Shown: positions 1 through 6,895 of the stretch, piece after piece
Layout: every line of letters starts with the position of its first letter
Numbering within the stretch: position 1 is the stretch's first letter
Assembly: GCA_030640865.1 (NCBI GenBank)
Contig: DAOWIP010000329.1
Location: 1-15,754 of the forward strand
DNA: 15,754 nucleotides
Direction of reading: 5' to 3'
Origin: Sedimentisphaerales bacterium
GTDB taxonomy: Bacteria; Planctomycetota; Phycisphaerae; Sedimentisphaerales; SM23-30
Made by a program: the position numbers and the translations under genes
The notes under the pieces: model-generated
What the model was told of the DNA's origin: nothing
Seen by the model: the letters and a program-made list of their open reading frames with translations, nothing else
Databases searched by the model: none

Positions 1-558
1 GACATTGGTAATAAAATCGGCGTCGTCGGCAACCTGCACGACAACATCGAAATAGACCCTCGCCTGCTTGTGGAAATGCCATAAAAGAATAGCATAAATC
101 TCATGCTGTGAGCCGAGGTCAACTGTAATATTTTGCTTAAACGGACCCAACTCCACATAACTGCCGTCTGCAGCCGCCTTGTCGCCGTCGGTAATATATT
201 CGACTTCGCCGATAATCGGCTCCTCGTCCGAACTGGCAACAGGCTTACCGACCGACACATTCACACAGCCCTTCGGAGCCATATAAGGAGGACGCGCCTT
301 GCCTAACGGTTTCTCCAGATTGGGTACCAGGATATTCTGCGGCGTCCCTTCGAACATCGGCTTGGGCAGCACAAACGGCAGAGCGACCAATTCATTGGAC
401 ACTTTTTTCGTTTCAACCTTGGCAGCTTCTTTACCGCCGTTTTCCTTTGCTTTGGTGCCGTCGGTCGCACCTTCTTCTTTTTTGCAGGAGGAAACGATCA
501 AACACAGGGCCAACAGAATCAACACACTAACTTTCAGACTTACATTAACTTTTTTCAT
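1..558 (-). CDS. Lipoprotein with discoidin-like domain (3' end beyond window)
   Basis: This reading frame is open from an ATG at 558 to the window edge (186 codons), so the C-terminus is missing. The N-terminus has two lysines, a hydrophobic stretch (about residues 8-22) and a lipobox V-S-S-C with Cys25, so it should be exported and lipidated. A Lys/Glu/Thr/Gly-rich linker follows (26-55). Residues about 99-165 resemble a discoidin / F5/8 type C carbohydrate-binding fold: a YITDGDK motif, then ITVDLGSQHEIYAILLWH, the usual 'DLG...I..I..WH' core. Such domains bind glycans or cell-surface ligands. A GAGG sequence lies 12 bases before the ATG, and a sigma70-like promoter lies at 619-647, so it is probably transcribed separately from the permease upstream. 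The lipoprotein call is strong; the discoidin call is moderate because only part of the domain is visible. Confidence 0.85.
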   Translation of the reverse strand, partial: MKKVNVSLKVSVLILLALCLIVSSCKKEEGATDGTKAKENGGKEAAKVETKKVSNELVALPFVLPKPMFEGTPQNILVPNLEKPLGKARPPYMAPKGCVNVSVGKPVASSDEEPIIGEVEYITDGDKAAADGSYVELGPFKQNITVDLGSQHEIYAILLWHFHKQARVYFDVVVQVADDADFITNV

Positions 559-610
559 TTTTTGTTTTATCCTCTTAAAAAACCATAAAATACCTGATTC
601 ACACAATAAC

Positions 611-656
611 AAAACAGCATGTTACAAAGGTTACGTTCCTTTGTCAAGCCTGTTTT
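611..656. promoter_or_regulatory. Nested inverted repeat over the promoter, possible operator
   Basis: An outer arm AAAACAG (611-617) pairs with CTGTTTT (650-656), and an inner arm CAAAGG (625-630) pairs with CCTTTG (638-643). The two pairs share almost the same centre (633.5 and 634). The whole dyad spans the -35 and -10 elements, which is where a repressor would bind. The A/T-rich outer arm could also form a weak hairpin at the end of the permease transcript. Confidence 0.35.
619..647 (-). promoter_or_regulatory. Sigma70-like promoter for the lipoprotein gene
   Basis: Read on the minus strand there is a perfect -35 TTGACA (647-642), a 17-base spacer and a -10 TAACAT (624-619, 4 of 6 matches). 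The predicted start of transcription is near 611, about 53 bases before the ATG at 558. The spacer holds a dyad (CAAAGG...CCTTTG). The match is good by consensus, but sigma factor use in this lineage is inferred. Confidence 0.55.
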
Positions 657-674
657 ATGCAAAGCAACGCAAGC

Positions 675-2053
675 TCAAGCATTGTCAGCCGCCATAGGCA
701 GCACCTTCGACTCAAGCCCGGCCTTGGCCAGGACGAAATATAGAACCGCACCGACGATAAAGGCCACCAGCGGAGCGGCCGGGACGTCAGCAAGGCCCAC
801 AAGTGGAGCCATCCCCACAACAAAGCCCACTGCCCAGGATATCCAGCCGGCCATATTGAACCCTGCCCATGGACCGGCCCACTTTTTGCCGGAAAGGAAG
901 TAATCAACCATCATCGCACCACAGATTGGGCCAAAAGAAGCGCCAATAACGGTAAAGACCCCCATTACGTCCCCAGCCCAGCCCGTAATAGCGAGGAGAA
1001 TACTCACAGCAGTGCCAATTCCAACTGATATGAATGGATTCACCTTCGGAAGGGTCGTCTTGAAACAGTTAGCCGCGATGAACGACGAGAAGCAGGCCGG
1101 CGGGAAGGCAGCCAAAGCTAACAGCAATGCCATAGTCTTACCGGTTCCCTCCGATCCCATTACCATACCCATAAAACCCGGGTCCGCCGTATTAAGGGCA
1201 TACTTGCCGCCGGCGCCAAAAGCACCCGCCGCAATGAGCAGCGCAGCTCCCCCGCCACTATAGTAGCCAGGGCAATGCCGATCAGACCGCCCATCTGGAC
1301 GTTTTTTCCGTCTTTATTGTTCATGCCGAAATCGACGCCCGCGGCGCCTGCCGTGGCGAAAAAGCCCACGACGTAAGTAATGCACAGGGCAATCACTCCG
1401 AAAACGCTCAGACCAACAGCCTCACTACCTTCCGCAGTACCGGCCGCTACGAGCTTTTGAGCGTCAAATTCGCCAACACCACCTAATGTTTTGCTTAACA
1501 TTATGACCAGAATGACCAGGGGAATCAGTGGGAGAAAAGTAGCTATCTTGGCAACGTATTGGATGCCTTTCAACCCGACAAATGCCGCCAGAGCAGCCCA
1601 AAGAACAGCGATAACTTTCTGTGCTACCGGACTACCGCCGAACAAAGGGGCAAGGGCCAGTGAAACGAAATAGGCGTTGACGCCCAGCCAGCCGAATTGC
1701 AATATCCCCATAATAAAACCTGGCATTAAAAAACCACCTTGGACACCGTAAGTCGAGGTGCCAACAATATACAGTGGCAGGCCGGTCTTCATACCCAGAA
1801 GGCCCGGAATCAGATAGAACAGGAAATGACAAAGCAGAGCAGAAAATATAAGCCCTACAAAAGCGATGCCCAGCCCCTGGCTGAGAACGCCACCGGGTTC
1901 GTCGGAGCCGCCGCTGGCCATTGTGTTCCAAAACACAAACCATAACATTATCCCGGCGTACGTCGGCGCCGTATTTTTGTACCAAGGCGCCCGATTCTCC
2001 ATCGGGTTCGGCTTGGCCATACTCACATAATCCGGTAGTGCTCCATTACTCAT
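675..2053 (-). pseudogene. NCS1-family cytosine/purine permease, frameshifted
   Basis: Two overlapping frames together encode one NCS1 (CodB-like) nucleobase transporter of about 459 residues. The first (1160-2053) begins with the family-like N-terminus ENRAPWYKNTAPTYAGIML and carries about seven to eight membrane segments up to residue 267. It then runs out of frame to a stop. The second (675-1172 from its first ATG, frame open back to about 1253) carries the rest, including ASFGPICGAMMVDYFLSGKK, typical of the NCS1 C-terminal half. Adding one base to the five-C run at 1249-1253 restores the frame with a glycine/alanine-rich membrane helix. Either the gene is broken or the sequence has a homopolymer error; the intact hydrophobic coding on both sides favours an error or a recent event. 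AGGAG lies 8 bases before the ATG. The start is only 26 bases after the stop of the cytochrome-b-like gene, so the two should be cotranscribed. The substrate is inferred from the family only. Confidence 0.85.
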
Positions 2054-2079
2054 AACATGCTCTCCTAATCAAATATATT

Positions 2080-2730
2080 TTATCGGGTGGATTGCCGTGC
2101 CTGGCTCACTATCGCCAGATAACCGAACAATGCCCCGCTCATTACAAACAGCAATGTAAAATACCGATGCAGGTGATAGAGAAACTCCTGCCCTGATGTT
2201 CCAAAAATCGGAAACATACTCAGCACAATCGACAGCATCACCGGAAGAGACAGCAGAATCATCAGCCAGAAAAATACCTTGCGCCAGATTACCGTTGCGC
2301 TGCTAATGGTACTGTGCTCATCGAAAGTTTTCCAACTGAAACGCATTTGCAGATGGTCCCAGTCCTTTCGGTCGAAGCGATTCCGCTGGGCCGTTACCAG
2401 CACAAGTGCCACCAGACACACAGCCAACACCGGCGACGCCGTCGCATGCAGCATCAGCGAATACCCCGACAGAGGCTCACCCGTGAACATTGCCGGATAA
2501 AAACCGGTTACCATCAGAACCACAAAGCAAAGAAACGTCGCCAGTTGGATCAGCATTACAATAATCTGACCGAAACTTTTTTGCATAATGATCTGTACGA
2601 AGCTTTTTTGCATCAGCACCCGTTTCCTGCCGCCGGACTTTACCGTAATGATGTCCCGCATGGACTTTTGGTGTAATGCGATTGCCGCCAGAACCAACAT
2701 AAAACCGATTACCAGACATATTCGATACAT
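2080..2730 (-). CDS. Cytochrome-b-like integral membrane protein
   Basis: This 216-residue protein has about five predicted membrane helices (near 3-19, 57-78, 88-113, 150-173 and 183-207) and little else. Histidines sit inside or at the ends of helices (His95 in LMLHATASP, His186 and His188 in FLYHLHRYF). That pattern resembles haem-ligating cytochrome b561 / formate dehydrogenase gamma-type subunits, which pass electrons from quinol. Haem binding is an inference. Residues 40-57 hold a direct duplication, MQKSFVQII then MQKSFGQII, just before the second helix. AGGAG lies 4 bases before the ATG. It is the first gene of a likely two-gene unit with the permease. No clear promoter is seen in the 187-base gap upstream. 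If it is not a cytochrome, it is an unassigned membrane protein. Confidence 0.72.
   Translation of the reverse strand: MYRICLVIGFMLVLAAIALHQKSMRDIITVKSGGRKRVLMQKSFVQIIMQKSFGQIIVMLIQLATFLCFVVLMVTGFYPAMFTGEPLSGYSLMLHATASPVLAVCLVALVLVTAQRNRFDRKDWDHLQMRFSWKTFDEHSTISSATVIWRKVFFWLMILLSLPVMLSIVLSMFPIFGTSGQEFLYHLHRYFTLLFVMSGALFGYLAIVSQARQSTR
2560..2613 (-). repeat. 27-bp tandem duplication inside the cytochrome-b-like gene
   Basis: Two adjacent 27-base units (2560-2586 and 2587-2613) match at 23 of 27 positions and keep the frame. They give the paired peptides MQKSFVQII and MQKSFGQII. The divergence shows that the duplication is not brand new. Confidence 0.75.
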
Positions 2731-2807
2731 AATACTCCTAATGTTAAAATTTATCCCAGTTGCGCAATTCTGTCGTTCCAGCCAGCGACCAACGGGAGCG
2801 GATTTTG

Positions 2808-2842
2808 CCGGCTATGCCGGACAGAAAAAGTGGCTATGCCAC
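2808..2842. repeat. Pair of small hairpin repeats with TAT loops
   Basis: CCGGC-TAT-GCCGG (2808-2820) is followed ten bases later by GTGGC-TAT-GCCAC (2830-2842). Both are perfect 5-bp stems with the same loop. They sit between FloA and the cytochrome-b-like gene. A related longer hairpin with a TAT loop is at 9760-9778. They look like dispersed intergenic repeats; function is unknown. Confidence 0.45.
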
Positions 2843-2917
2843 CTCCATCCTCACATCACACTCTTCACACTTTTTACACCTTTCGCACTTTTCACACTTT
2901 TCTACCCGTTCACTCTT
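2843..2917. repeat. Pyrimidine-rich short tandem repeat tract after floA
   Basis: This is a degenerate run of CTCTTCA/CACTTTT-type 6-8 base units on the plus strand, purine-rich in the floA transcript. It starts at the floA stop and is one of seven such tracts at gene 3' ends in the window. Confidence 0.55.
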
Positions 2918-4066
2918 TTACTCTTTCGTATCCTCTTGCCCGCCTCGGCCGATGGAATCTCTCATATCTGTATCGGACTTGATATTTTTCATACGGTAAT
3001 AGTCCATAATCCCCATATTACCACTGCGGAACGCCTCGGCCATTGCCCTGGGCACTTCCGCCTCGGCGAGCACAACCTTGGCCTGATTTTCCTGTACCAG
3101 CGCCTTCATTTCCTGTTCGCGTGCTCGTGCCATAGCTGCCCGACCTTCGGCTTCTGCCTGTCGCATTTGTTTGTCCGCCTCGGCCCGTTCGGTTTCTAAC
3201 AGTGCTCCGACATTGGCCACATCTCTCACGCTCGCCACGCTCACATCGGCAATGTCGATAGAGACAATCTCAAAGGCTGTCTGGGCGTCGAGTCCACTTT
3301 CCAGAACTTTGCGGGAGATACGATCGGGATTTTCTAATACATCTTTGTAGGTATCGGATGAGCCGATAGCGCTGACGATCCCCTGGCCGACGCGCGCGAT
3401 AATGGTTTCTTCCGTCGCTCCTCGGACCAGTTGGGCTATATTACTTCGTACTGTAACTCTCGCCCGGATAAGCAGTCGAATCCCGTCTCTCGCTACTGCG
3501 TCCAGCATAGCCGTCCCTGCCTCTTGGGTCGGACAGTCGATAATCTTGGGCTTAACCGTTGTCTGGACCGCGTCGAGAATATCACGACCGGCCAGATCAA
3601 TCGCGCGGGACACATCCAGCGTCAGGGCAATTTTGGCACGGTGTGCCGCTATCATCGCCTGTACCAGTTTTATAACCTGACCACCAGCGAAATGATGCGC
3701 CTGTAATTCGGTGAACGTAATGGGAATGTTTGCCTTGAACGCTATTATCAACGCGTTGACACAGGTCATTACATCGACAGGGTCTTTACGGACCAGAAAA
3801 GCGCTTTCCAGTTCACGCGTACTCAAATCCTCTAATCCCGCCTGCACCGCTGAAATCCTCGCTGTTACCACCATCTGAGCCGGCACCTTTCGCAGCCACA
3901 TCCCGATTAAATCAAAAAAACTTACTCTTGCCCCGCTCGACAGCGCCTGAATCCATATATTTACGAATCGGCCTATGACCAAAATGAATACCAGGGCGAC
4001 AATGGAAAGGACAACTAATATCCCAACGGTAATTTTACCCATCTCTGCTAACATAATTGGTTCCAT
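2918..4066 (-). CDS. floA: Flotillin-like protein FloA
   Basis: FloA-type flotillins scaffold membrane microdomains ('lipid rafts') in bacteria. The 382-residue product has one membrane segment near the N-terminus (about 12-32), followed by the family block with [11 protein letters not shown] (50-60), [13 protein letters not shown] (66-78) and [21 protein letters not shown] (109-129, the middle part being typical). An SPFH/PHB-like region (about 150-285) includes [20 protein letters not shown] and IVSIDIADV. An Ala/Glu-rich coiled coil (290-345) carries the EAE-type repeats expected for oligomerisation. It is slightly longer than the Bacillus protein (about 330 residues). AGGAG lies 8 bases before the ATG; Met5 is a weaker alternative start. 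The upstream neighbour is an NfeD-like protein, the usual partner, although here 197 bases of repeats separate them. Confidence 0.95.
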   Translation of the reverse strand: MEPIMLAEMGKITVGILVVLSIVALVFILVIGRFVNIWIQALSSGARVSFFDLIGMWLRKVPAQMVVTARISAVQAGLEDLSTRELESAFLVRKDPVDVMTCVNALIIAFKANIPITFTELQAHHFAGGQVIKLVQAMIAAHRAKIALTLDVSRAIDLAGRDILDAVQTTVKPKIIDCPTQEAGTAMLDAVARDGIRLLIRARVTVRSNIAQLVRGATEETIIARVGQGIVSAIGSSDTYKDVLENPDRISRKVLESGLDAQTAFEIVSIDIADVSVASVRDVANVGALLETERAEADKQMRQAEAEGRAAMARAREQEMKALVQENQAKVVLAEAEVPRAMAEAFRSGNMGIMDYYRMKNIKSDTDMRDSIGRGGQEDTKE

Positions 4067-4084
4067 ATTTTATTCTCCTGTTTT

Positions 4085-4115
4085 TGTAGGGTGGGGTCTC
4101 ACCCCACGCGTTTTT
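4085..4115. repeat. Hairpin repeat family A, copy 1
   Basis: TGTAGG, then stem GTGGGGT (4091-4097), loop CTC and ACCCCAC (4101-4107), then GCGTTTTT. It is one of four near-identical copies in the window (others near 5790, 11705 and 13409), all in the same orientation. It lies immediately upstream of the floA ribosome binding site, so it would fold in the 5' leader of floA. Confidence 0.7.
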
Positions 4116-4143
4116 CTGTCATTCCTGCGGAGGCAGGAATCCA
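4116..4143. repeat. Hairpin repeat family C, copy 1
   Basis: TGTCATTCCTGC...GCAGGAATCC: a perfect 8-bp stem ATTCCTGC (4121-4128) / GCAGGAAT (4133-4140) with a 4-base loop. It directly follows family A copy 1. An expanded copy lies at 4780-4829. Such 'TCATTCCTGC' repeats are common dispersed intergenic repeats in many bacteria. Confidence 0.65.
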
Positions 4144-4173
4144 GTTTTTTTATTCAATATTTCTTCGATTCGA

Positions 4174-4265
4174 CGTTGAACGTTGAGCGTTGAATGTTGG
4201 ACGTTCAATTCTTCTCTTCTCTTCTCTTCTGGATTCTGATTTCTTTCTTCCCTCTTTCTCACCAC
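4174..4265. repeat. Heptanucleotide and pentanucleotide repeat tract after nfeD
   Basis: Four to five degenerate CGTTGAA-type heptamers (4174-4208) run into CTTCT pentamers and then CTCACCA/CTCACAA heptamers that reach the nfeD stop. In the transcript this is a purine-rich 3' region, GTGAGTGGTGAG at the stop. Confidence 0.65.
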
Positions 4266-4751
4266 TCACAACTCCTCAACAACTATACTATTTCCCTGTA
4301 TTTCGACTACCACAACTTCTATACCATCTTTTATCAGTTCCCCTTCGGAAACCACGCTGTATCGTTCACCCTCTATCTCCGCGATGCCGGAGGGCCTGAG
4401 CGGCGTAACCGACCGCCCACTTTTCCCCACCAGAGTTCTGTAATCTTCCATACTTACACCGGCCTGGCCGCGTACCGAGGCCGGCTCATTCGCGGGCGGC
4501 AATATAATCCTGCGGCCGATTGGTGTCCGCGGAAAAACTTTCAGACCCAGCACCAACAAAATTGGCACAGCGATAACCGTCGCCCCCAGAAAAATCAGAC
4601 CAACGCCTTCTCCCTCCTGAAAGGCCAGTACCAGCGAACCGATTATTGCCCCGGTCGCCAATATCCCCAGAATCCCCGCCGACGGAATAAACATCTCCAT
4701 AATTATCAGAGCCACGCCGACCAGCAGCAGTATGATTGCGTATGTCAACAA
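4266..4751 (-). CDS. nfeD: NfeD-like short membrane protein
   Basis: The 161-residue product is a short-type NfeD protein, usually encoded beside flotillins and thought to work with them in membrane organisation. Three membrane helices fill residues about 1-21, 25-44 and 49-70. The soluble C-terminal part (about 108-161) has the OB-fold pattern of the family: GKSGRSVTPLRPSGIAEIEG, then YSVVSEGELIKDG and VVVVEIQGNSIVVEEL. It lacks the N-terminal protease domain of long NfeD proteins. The start is TTG (4751), since an in-frame stop lies four codons upstream and no ATG is available; AGGGA lies 6 bases before it. The TTG two codons in is an alternative. Its stop codon lies inside the repeat tract that follows. 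Confidence 0.88.
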   Translation of the reverse strand: MLTYAIILLLVGVALIIMEMFIPSAGILGILATGAIIGSLVLAFQEGEGVGLIFLGATVIAVPILLVLGLKVFPRTPIGRRIILPPANEPASVRGQAGVSMEDYRTLVGKSGRSVTPLRPSGIAEIEGERYSVVSEGELIKDGIEVVVVEIQGNSIVVEEL

Positions 4752-4779
4752 ATGTATTCCCTATAAAAATTGGCCGCTT

Positions 4780-4829
4780 CTGTCATTCCTGCGAAGCATG
4801 CCCCTGCGAAGGCAGGGGGCAGGAATCCA
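4780..4829. repeat. Hairpin repeat family C, copy 2 (nested)
   Basis: The outer stem ATTCCTGC (4785-4792) / GCAGGAAT (4819-4826) matches copy 1. Its loop holds a second perfect stem, CCCCTGC (4801-4807) / GCAGGGG (4812-4818). This gives a long cruciform-like structure, apparently from insertion or slippage of a related unit. It lies just upstream of the nfeD start. Confidence 0.65.
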
Positions 4830-4885
4830 TCTTCTTTTGTTTTATTCATTCATTTTCACGATTAATTCAGAGCTTTGCGATGCCT

Positions 4886-4920
4886 TGAAAAACCTGTACC
4901 GCAGGCGTCTCGCCTGCAAT
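4886..4920. repeat. Hairpin repeat family B, copy 1
   Basis: CCTGTACC, then stem GCAGGCG (4901-4907), loop TCT and CGCCTGC (4911-4917). Two further copies lie side by side at 13334-13370 and 13378-13410. A perfect 12-base palindrome GCTTCGCGAAGC follows at 4928-4939. Confidence 0.65.
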
Positions 4921-4960
4921 TTTGATAGCTTCGCGAAGCGAAACTCTGCCCTTTCTTAAT

Positions 4961-5061
4961 CAGTGTAATCCGCGAAATCCGTGGTTACTTCTTCTCTTCT
5001 CTTTTCTTCTGTCTTCTGACTTCTGACTTCTCCTTAATACCCTTCGTGGCTAAATTATTCT
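4961..5061. repeat. Low-complexity repeat tract between pseudopilin and nfeD genes
   Basis: A CGCGAAATCC/GTGGTTAC-type unit (4961-4988) is followed by a CTTCT / TTCTGAC pyrimidine tract (4988-5033) and a TTCGTGGCTAAATT unit (5045-5058). The same word types recur at 6786-6895 and 12079-12178. Together with the family C and B hairpins they fill the whole 315-base gap 4752-5066; I see no gene there. Confidence 0.5.
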
Positions 5062-5066
5062 ACAGT

Positions 5067-5753
5067 TCACAACTCCGTCGATACAATATCATCCGCCGTG
5101 TCGAACAGCCCGTCCGGCCCCGCCGAGGCAATCACCGGAAAATTCCCTGCCCCCCGATATTGATACCACAGCGGATGTCCCCACGAGTCGTTCACTTCCA
5201 GCAACGGTTTTGCCTGTCCCCTTATTGTTACCGAGTCATTATCATCGTTGACCGCTACATCTACCGGCAGCTTCTCCAGCATTGCCTTACAACCGGGGAC
5301 GTCTTCCATAACGCAATACAAAAACTCTATTGACGCCAGCGCCAATCGCCTGCCGTCCTGCTGATCGGCGTTCAGCAAATCCATATCCTTCCAGACATAA
5401 GTATCATGATCTCCATCATCACTGACTGGGGCTAAGTTTTCATCAAAAAACTCCGATAACGCGTCGATTAATCCCACATCTGGCGGATTGGCAATAAAAT
5501 CCGCAACATCCGGTCCAACTGGGAACTCAAAGCCGCTGCCTCGGTCGTGGAAATTCTTGTATTCACCGAGGGCGCTTACCATTATGCTGATGGTTCCTTT
5601 TGTAACTTTTTCTTGCGTCCTGGTCCGTACCGTTTGCGCGACTTTCACCATCCCTGTCGCCAGAATGATAATGATAGCCACCACCACCAGTATTTCTACC
5701 AGTGTAAAACCTGCCTGTCGTTTCCGTACTTCCATACTCGCCGTCTTTTCCAC
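5067..5753 (-). CDS. Type II secretion/type IV pilus pseudopilin (GspG-like)
   Basis: The class III signal is clear: a basic leader KRQAG ending at Gly15, then FTLVE with Phe16 and the conserved Glu20, then a hydrophobic helix (16-38). A prepilin peptidase would cut after Gly15 and methylate Phe16. The rest is a soluble head with an Asp-rich C-terminal loop, SAGPDGLFDTADDI (210-223), like the calcium-binding loop of the major pseudopilin GspG. At 228 residues it is longer than typical GspG (about 140). The start is uncertain: GTG at 5753 has AGGGG 9 bases upstream, while ATG at 5735 gives a normal 9-residue leader but a weak ribosome site. It follows the second pseudopilin gene by 78 bases. 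Confidence 0.9.
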   Translation of the reverse strand: MEKTASMEVRKRQAGFTLVEILVVVAIIIILATGMVKVAQTVRTRTQEKVTKGTISIMVSALGEYKNFHDRGSGFEFPVGPDVADFIANPPDVGLIDALSEFFDENLAPVSDDGDHDTYVWKDMDLLNADQQDGRRLALASIEFLYCVMEDVPGCKAMLEKLPVDVAVNDDNDSVTIRGQAKPLLEVNDSWGHPLWYQYRGAGNFPVIASAGPDGLFDTADDIVSTEL

Positions 5754-5760
5754 ACTATTC

Positions 5761-5819
5761 AGCCCCTGCTGTTAAGCGAGGGGTTCTTCTGTAGGGTGGG
5801 GTTTTGACCCACGCGTTTA
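5761..5819. repeat. Hairpin repeat family A, copy 2, with leading GCTGTTAAGCGAGGGG unit
   Basis: The A core is at 5790-5819, with GTGGG pairing with CCCAC and one C missing from the stem relative to the other copies. It is preceded by AGCCCCTGCTGTTAAGCGAG (5761-5780), which also occurs in variant form after family A copy 3 (11739-11760). The 22 bases GGGGTTCTTCTGTAGGGTGG plus GG are shared exactly with copy 3. The unit overlaps the ribosome binding region of the 228-residue pseudopilin gene. Confidence 0.65.
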
Positions 5820-5831
5820 CTGTCTCCCGCC

Positions 5832-6752
5832 TTACTTCTTCTGGAAGTTACATATATCGTCCGCCGTCCCATACTCATGATCCCTGCCCGCGTTGATCAG
5901 CATAAAGGTATCCTTATTGAAAGGCCGAGCACTACTCTCTCTAAGGTCGGTTTCCCTGCTACTACCACCTGGAACAATTCCTGTAATCGGATTCCATATA
6001 AATTTATAAAATCCATCATCTATATCCGTTGGATCGGCAAACATCGGGTGAAATGGTTCATTGGTGGACAGGTTTTCATCTTGAGTGATTTCCATATTAT
6101 CATCATAGTTATAGATACTATAACCATAATATTCCCCACTCTGAGGCCAATGTAACCTTTTGCTCGCGCGAGCACGATAATAGAGAATGGCTTTCGGTGC
6201 TTTTCTATCAAGCGTATCAACAAATACTGAATTGTCATTGCGGCTACCATCTGGAAATTCAGTGCTATTCGCATGTGCCTCTTGCATTGTGCCCAGATTA
6301 ACGTTTTCTATCTGCAGATAAGGACCCCATAGTTTTGTTTCCTCCAATCGCCCTGTGTTTGTGTTTAACTTCATGGGAATTCCATTTTCGGTATAGTAAT
6401 AATGTTCGGTTTGGAAACCAAGGTACTCCAACCCAAATAGCGCTTCAACCAATCTGTGCGCTCCCTGGTCAGGTGGATCATCACCGTCTTTCCATTGCCT
6501 CTTAAGAGTCGTTGGCAATGTAAAGCCTGATATTACTTCATTTCGTATATTGGATGGTGGGTAATATCCCAAATCATTCGCGAAGGATTCGATTGCCACA
6601 CCTATGCTGTGCAGGGAGGCTCTGTCCCCCACCTCTCGTGCCCGCATACGCGCCTCGTTCAGCGCCGGCAGCGCCAGTGACAGCAGCAGCGATATAATAC
6701 CGATCACCGTCAGCAATTCCACTAATGTAAATGCCTTGTTTCGAGTTCTCAT
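5832..6752 (-). CDS. Pseudopilin / prepilin-type N-terminal cleavage domain protein
   Basis: The 306-residue product starts with a short leader MRTRNKA, then FTLVELLTVIGIISLLLSLA. The cut would fall between Ala7 and Phe8, with Glu12 as the conserved fifth residue of the mature protein. Ala instead of Gly at the cut site is a tolerated variant. The long polar head is rich in Asn, Asp and Tyr. It ends with NAGRDHEYGTADDI (287-300), an Asp-rich loop parallel to that of the other pseudopilin. The size suggests a minor pseudopilin or a lineage-specific surface pilin. AAGGAG lies 7 bases before the ATG. It is encoded between the dockerin protein and the GspG-like pseudopilin. Confidence 0.9.
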   Translation of the reverse strand: MRTRNKAFTLVELLTVIGIISLLLSLALPALNEARMRAREVGDRASLHSIGVAIESFANDLGYYPPSNIRNEVISGFTLPTTLKRQWKDGDDPPDQGAHRLVEALFGLEYLGFQTEHYYYTENGIPMKLNTNTGRLEETKLWGPYLQIENVNLGTMQEAHANSTEFPDGSRNDNSVFVDTLDRKAPKAILYYRARASKRLHWPQSGEYYGYSIYNYDDNMEITQDENLSTNEPFHPMFADPTDIDDGFYKFIWNPITGIVPGGSSRETDLRESSARPFNKDTFMLINAGRDHEYGTADDICNFQKK

Positions 6753-6785
6753 AATTTATCTCCTTAAATAAAGATTGTTATTCAT

Positions 6786-6895
6786 GTCAATTAGCACTCA
6801 TTCGTGGCTAAATAAAATCTGTGCAATCTGCGAAATCTTTGGATTCCTCTTTTCTTTTTTTTCTCACCACTCACAACCCACAACTCACCACTATT
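6786..6895. repeat. Low-complexity repeat tract after the dockerin gene
   Basis: TTCGTGGCTAAAT and CTGTGCAATCTGCGAAATC words (6786-6845) resemble those at 4961-5061. Then comes a CTTTT tract and CTCACCA/CTCACAA/CCCACAA heptamers (6862-6891) that end 4 bases from the stop of the dockerin gene. The mRNA reads TAGTGGTGAGTTGTGGG there, the same words that follow pilT. Confidence 0.6.

Noticed and set aside
299..697. Plus-strand frame of 132 codons opposite the lipoprotein gene
   Set aside because: It is the antisense shadow of the lipoprotein, whose lipobox and discoidin-like motif are clear, and it continues through the promoter.
2588..3199. Plus-strand frame of 203 codons across the cytochrome-b-like and floA genes
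   Set aside because: It spans two real minus-strand genes and the low-complexity tract between them, and shows no recognisable motif.
4116..4150. Hairpin followed by a T run, terminator-like on the plus strand
   Set aside because: No plus-strand gene precedes it, and on the minus strand the T run lies on the wrong side. The same applies to 9760-9784.
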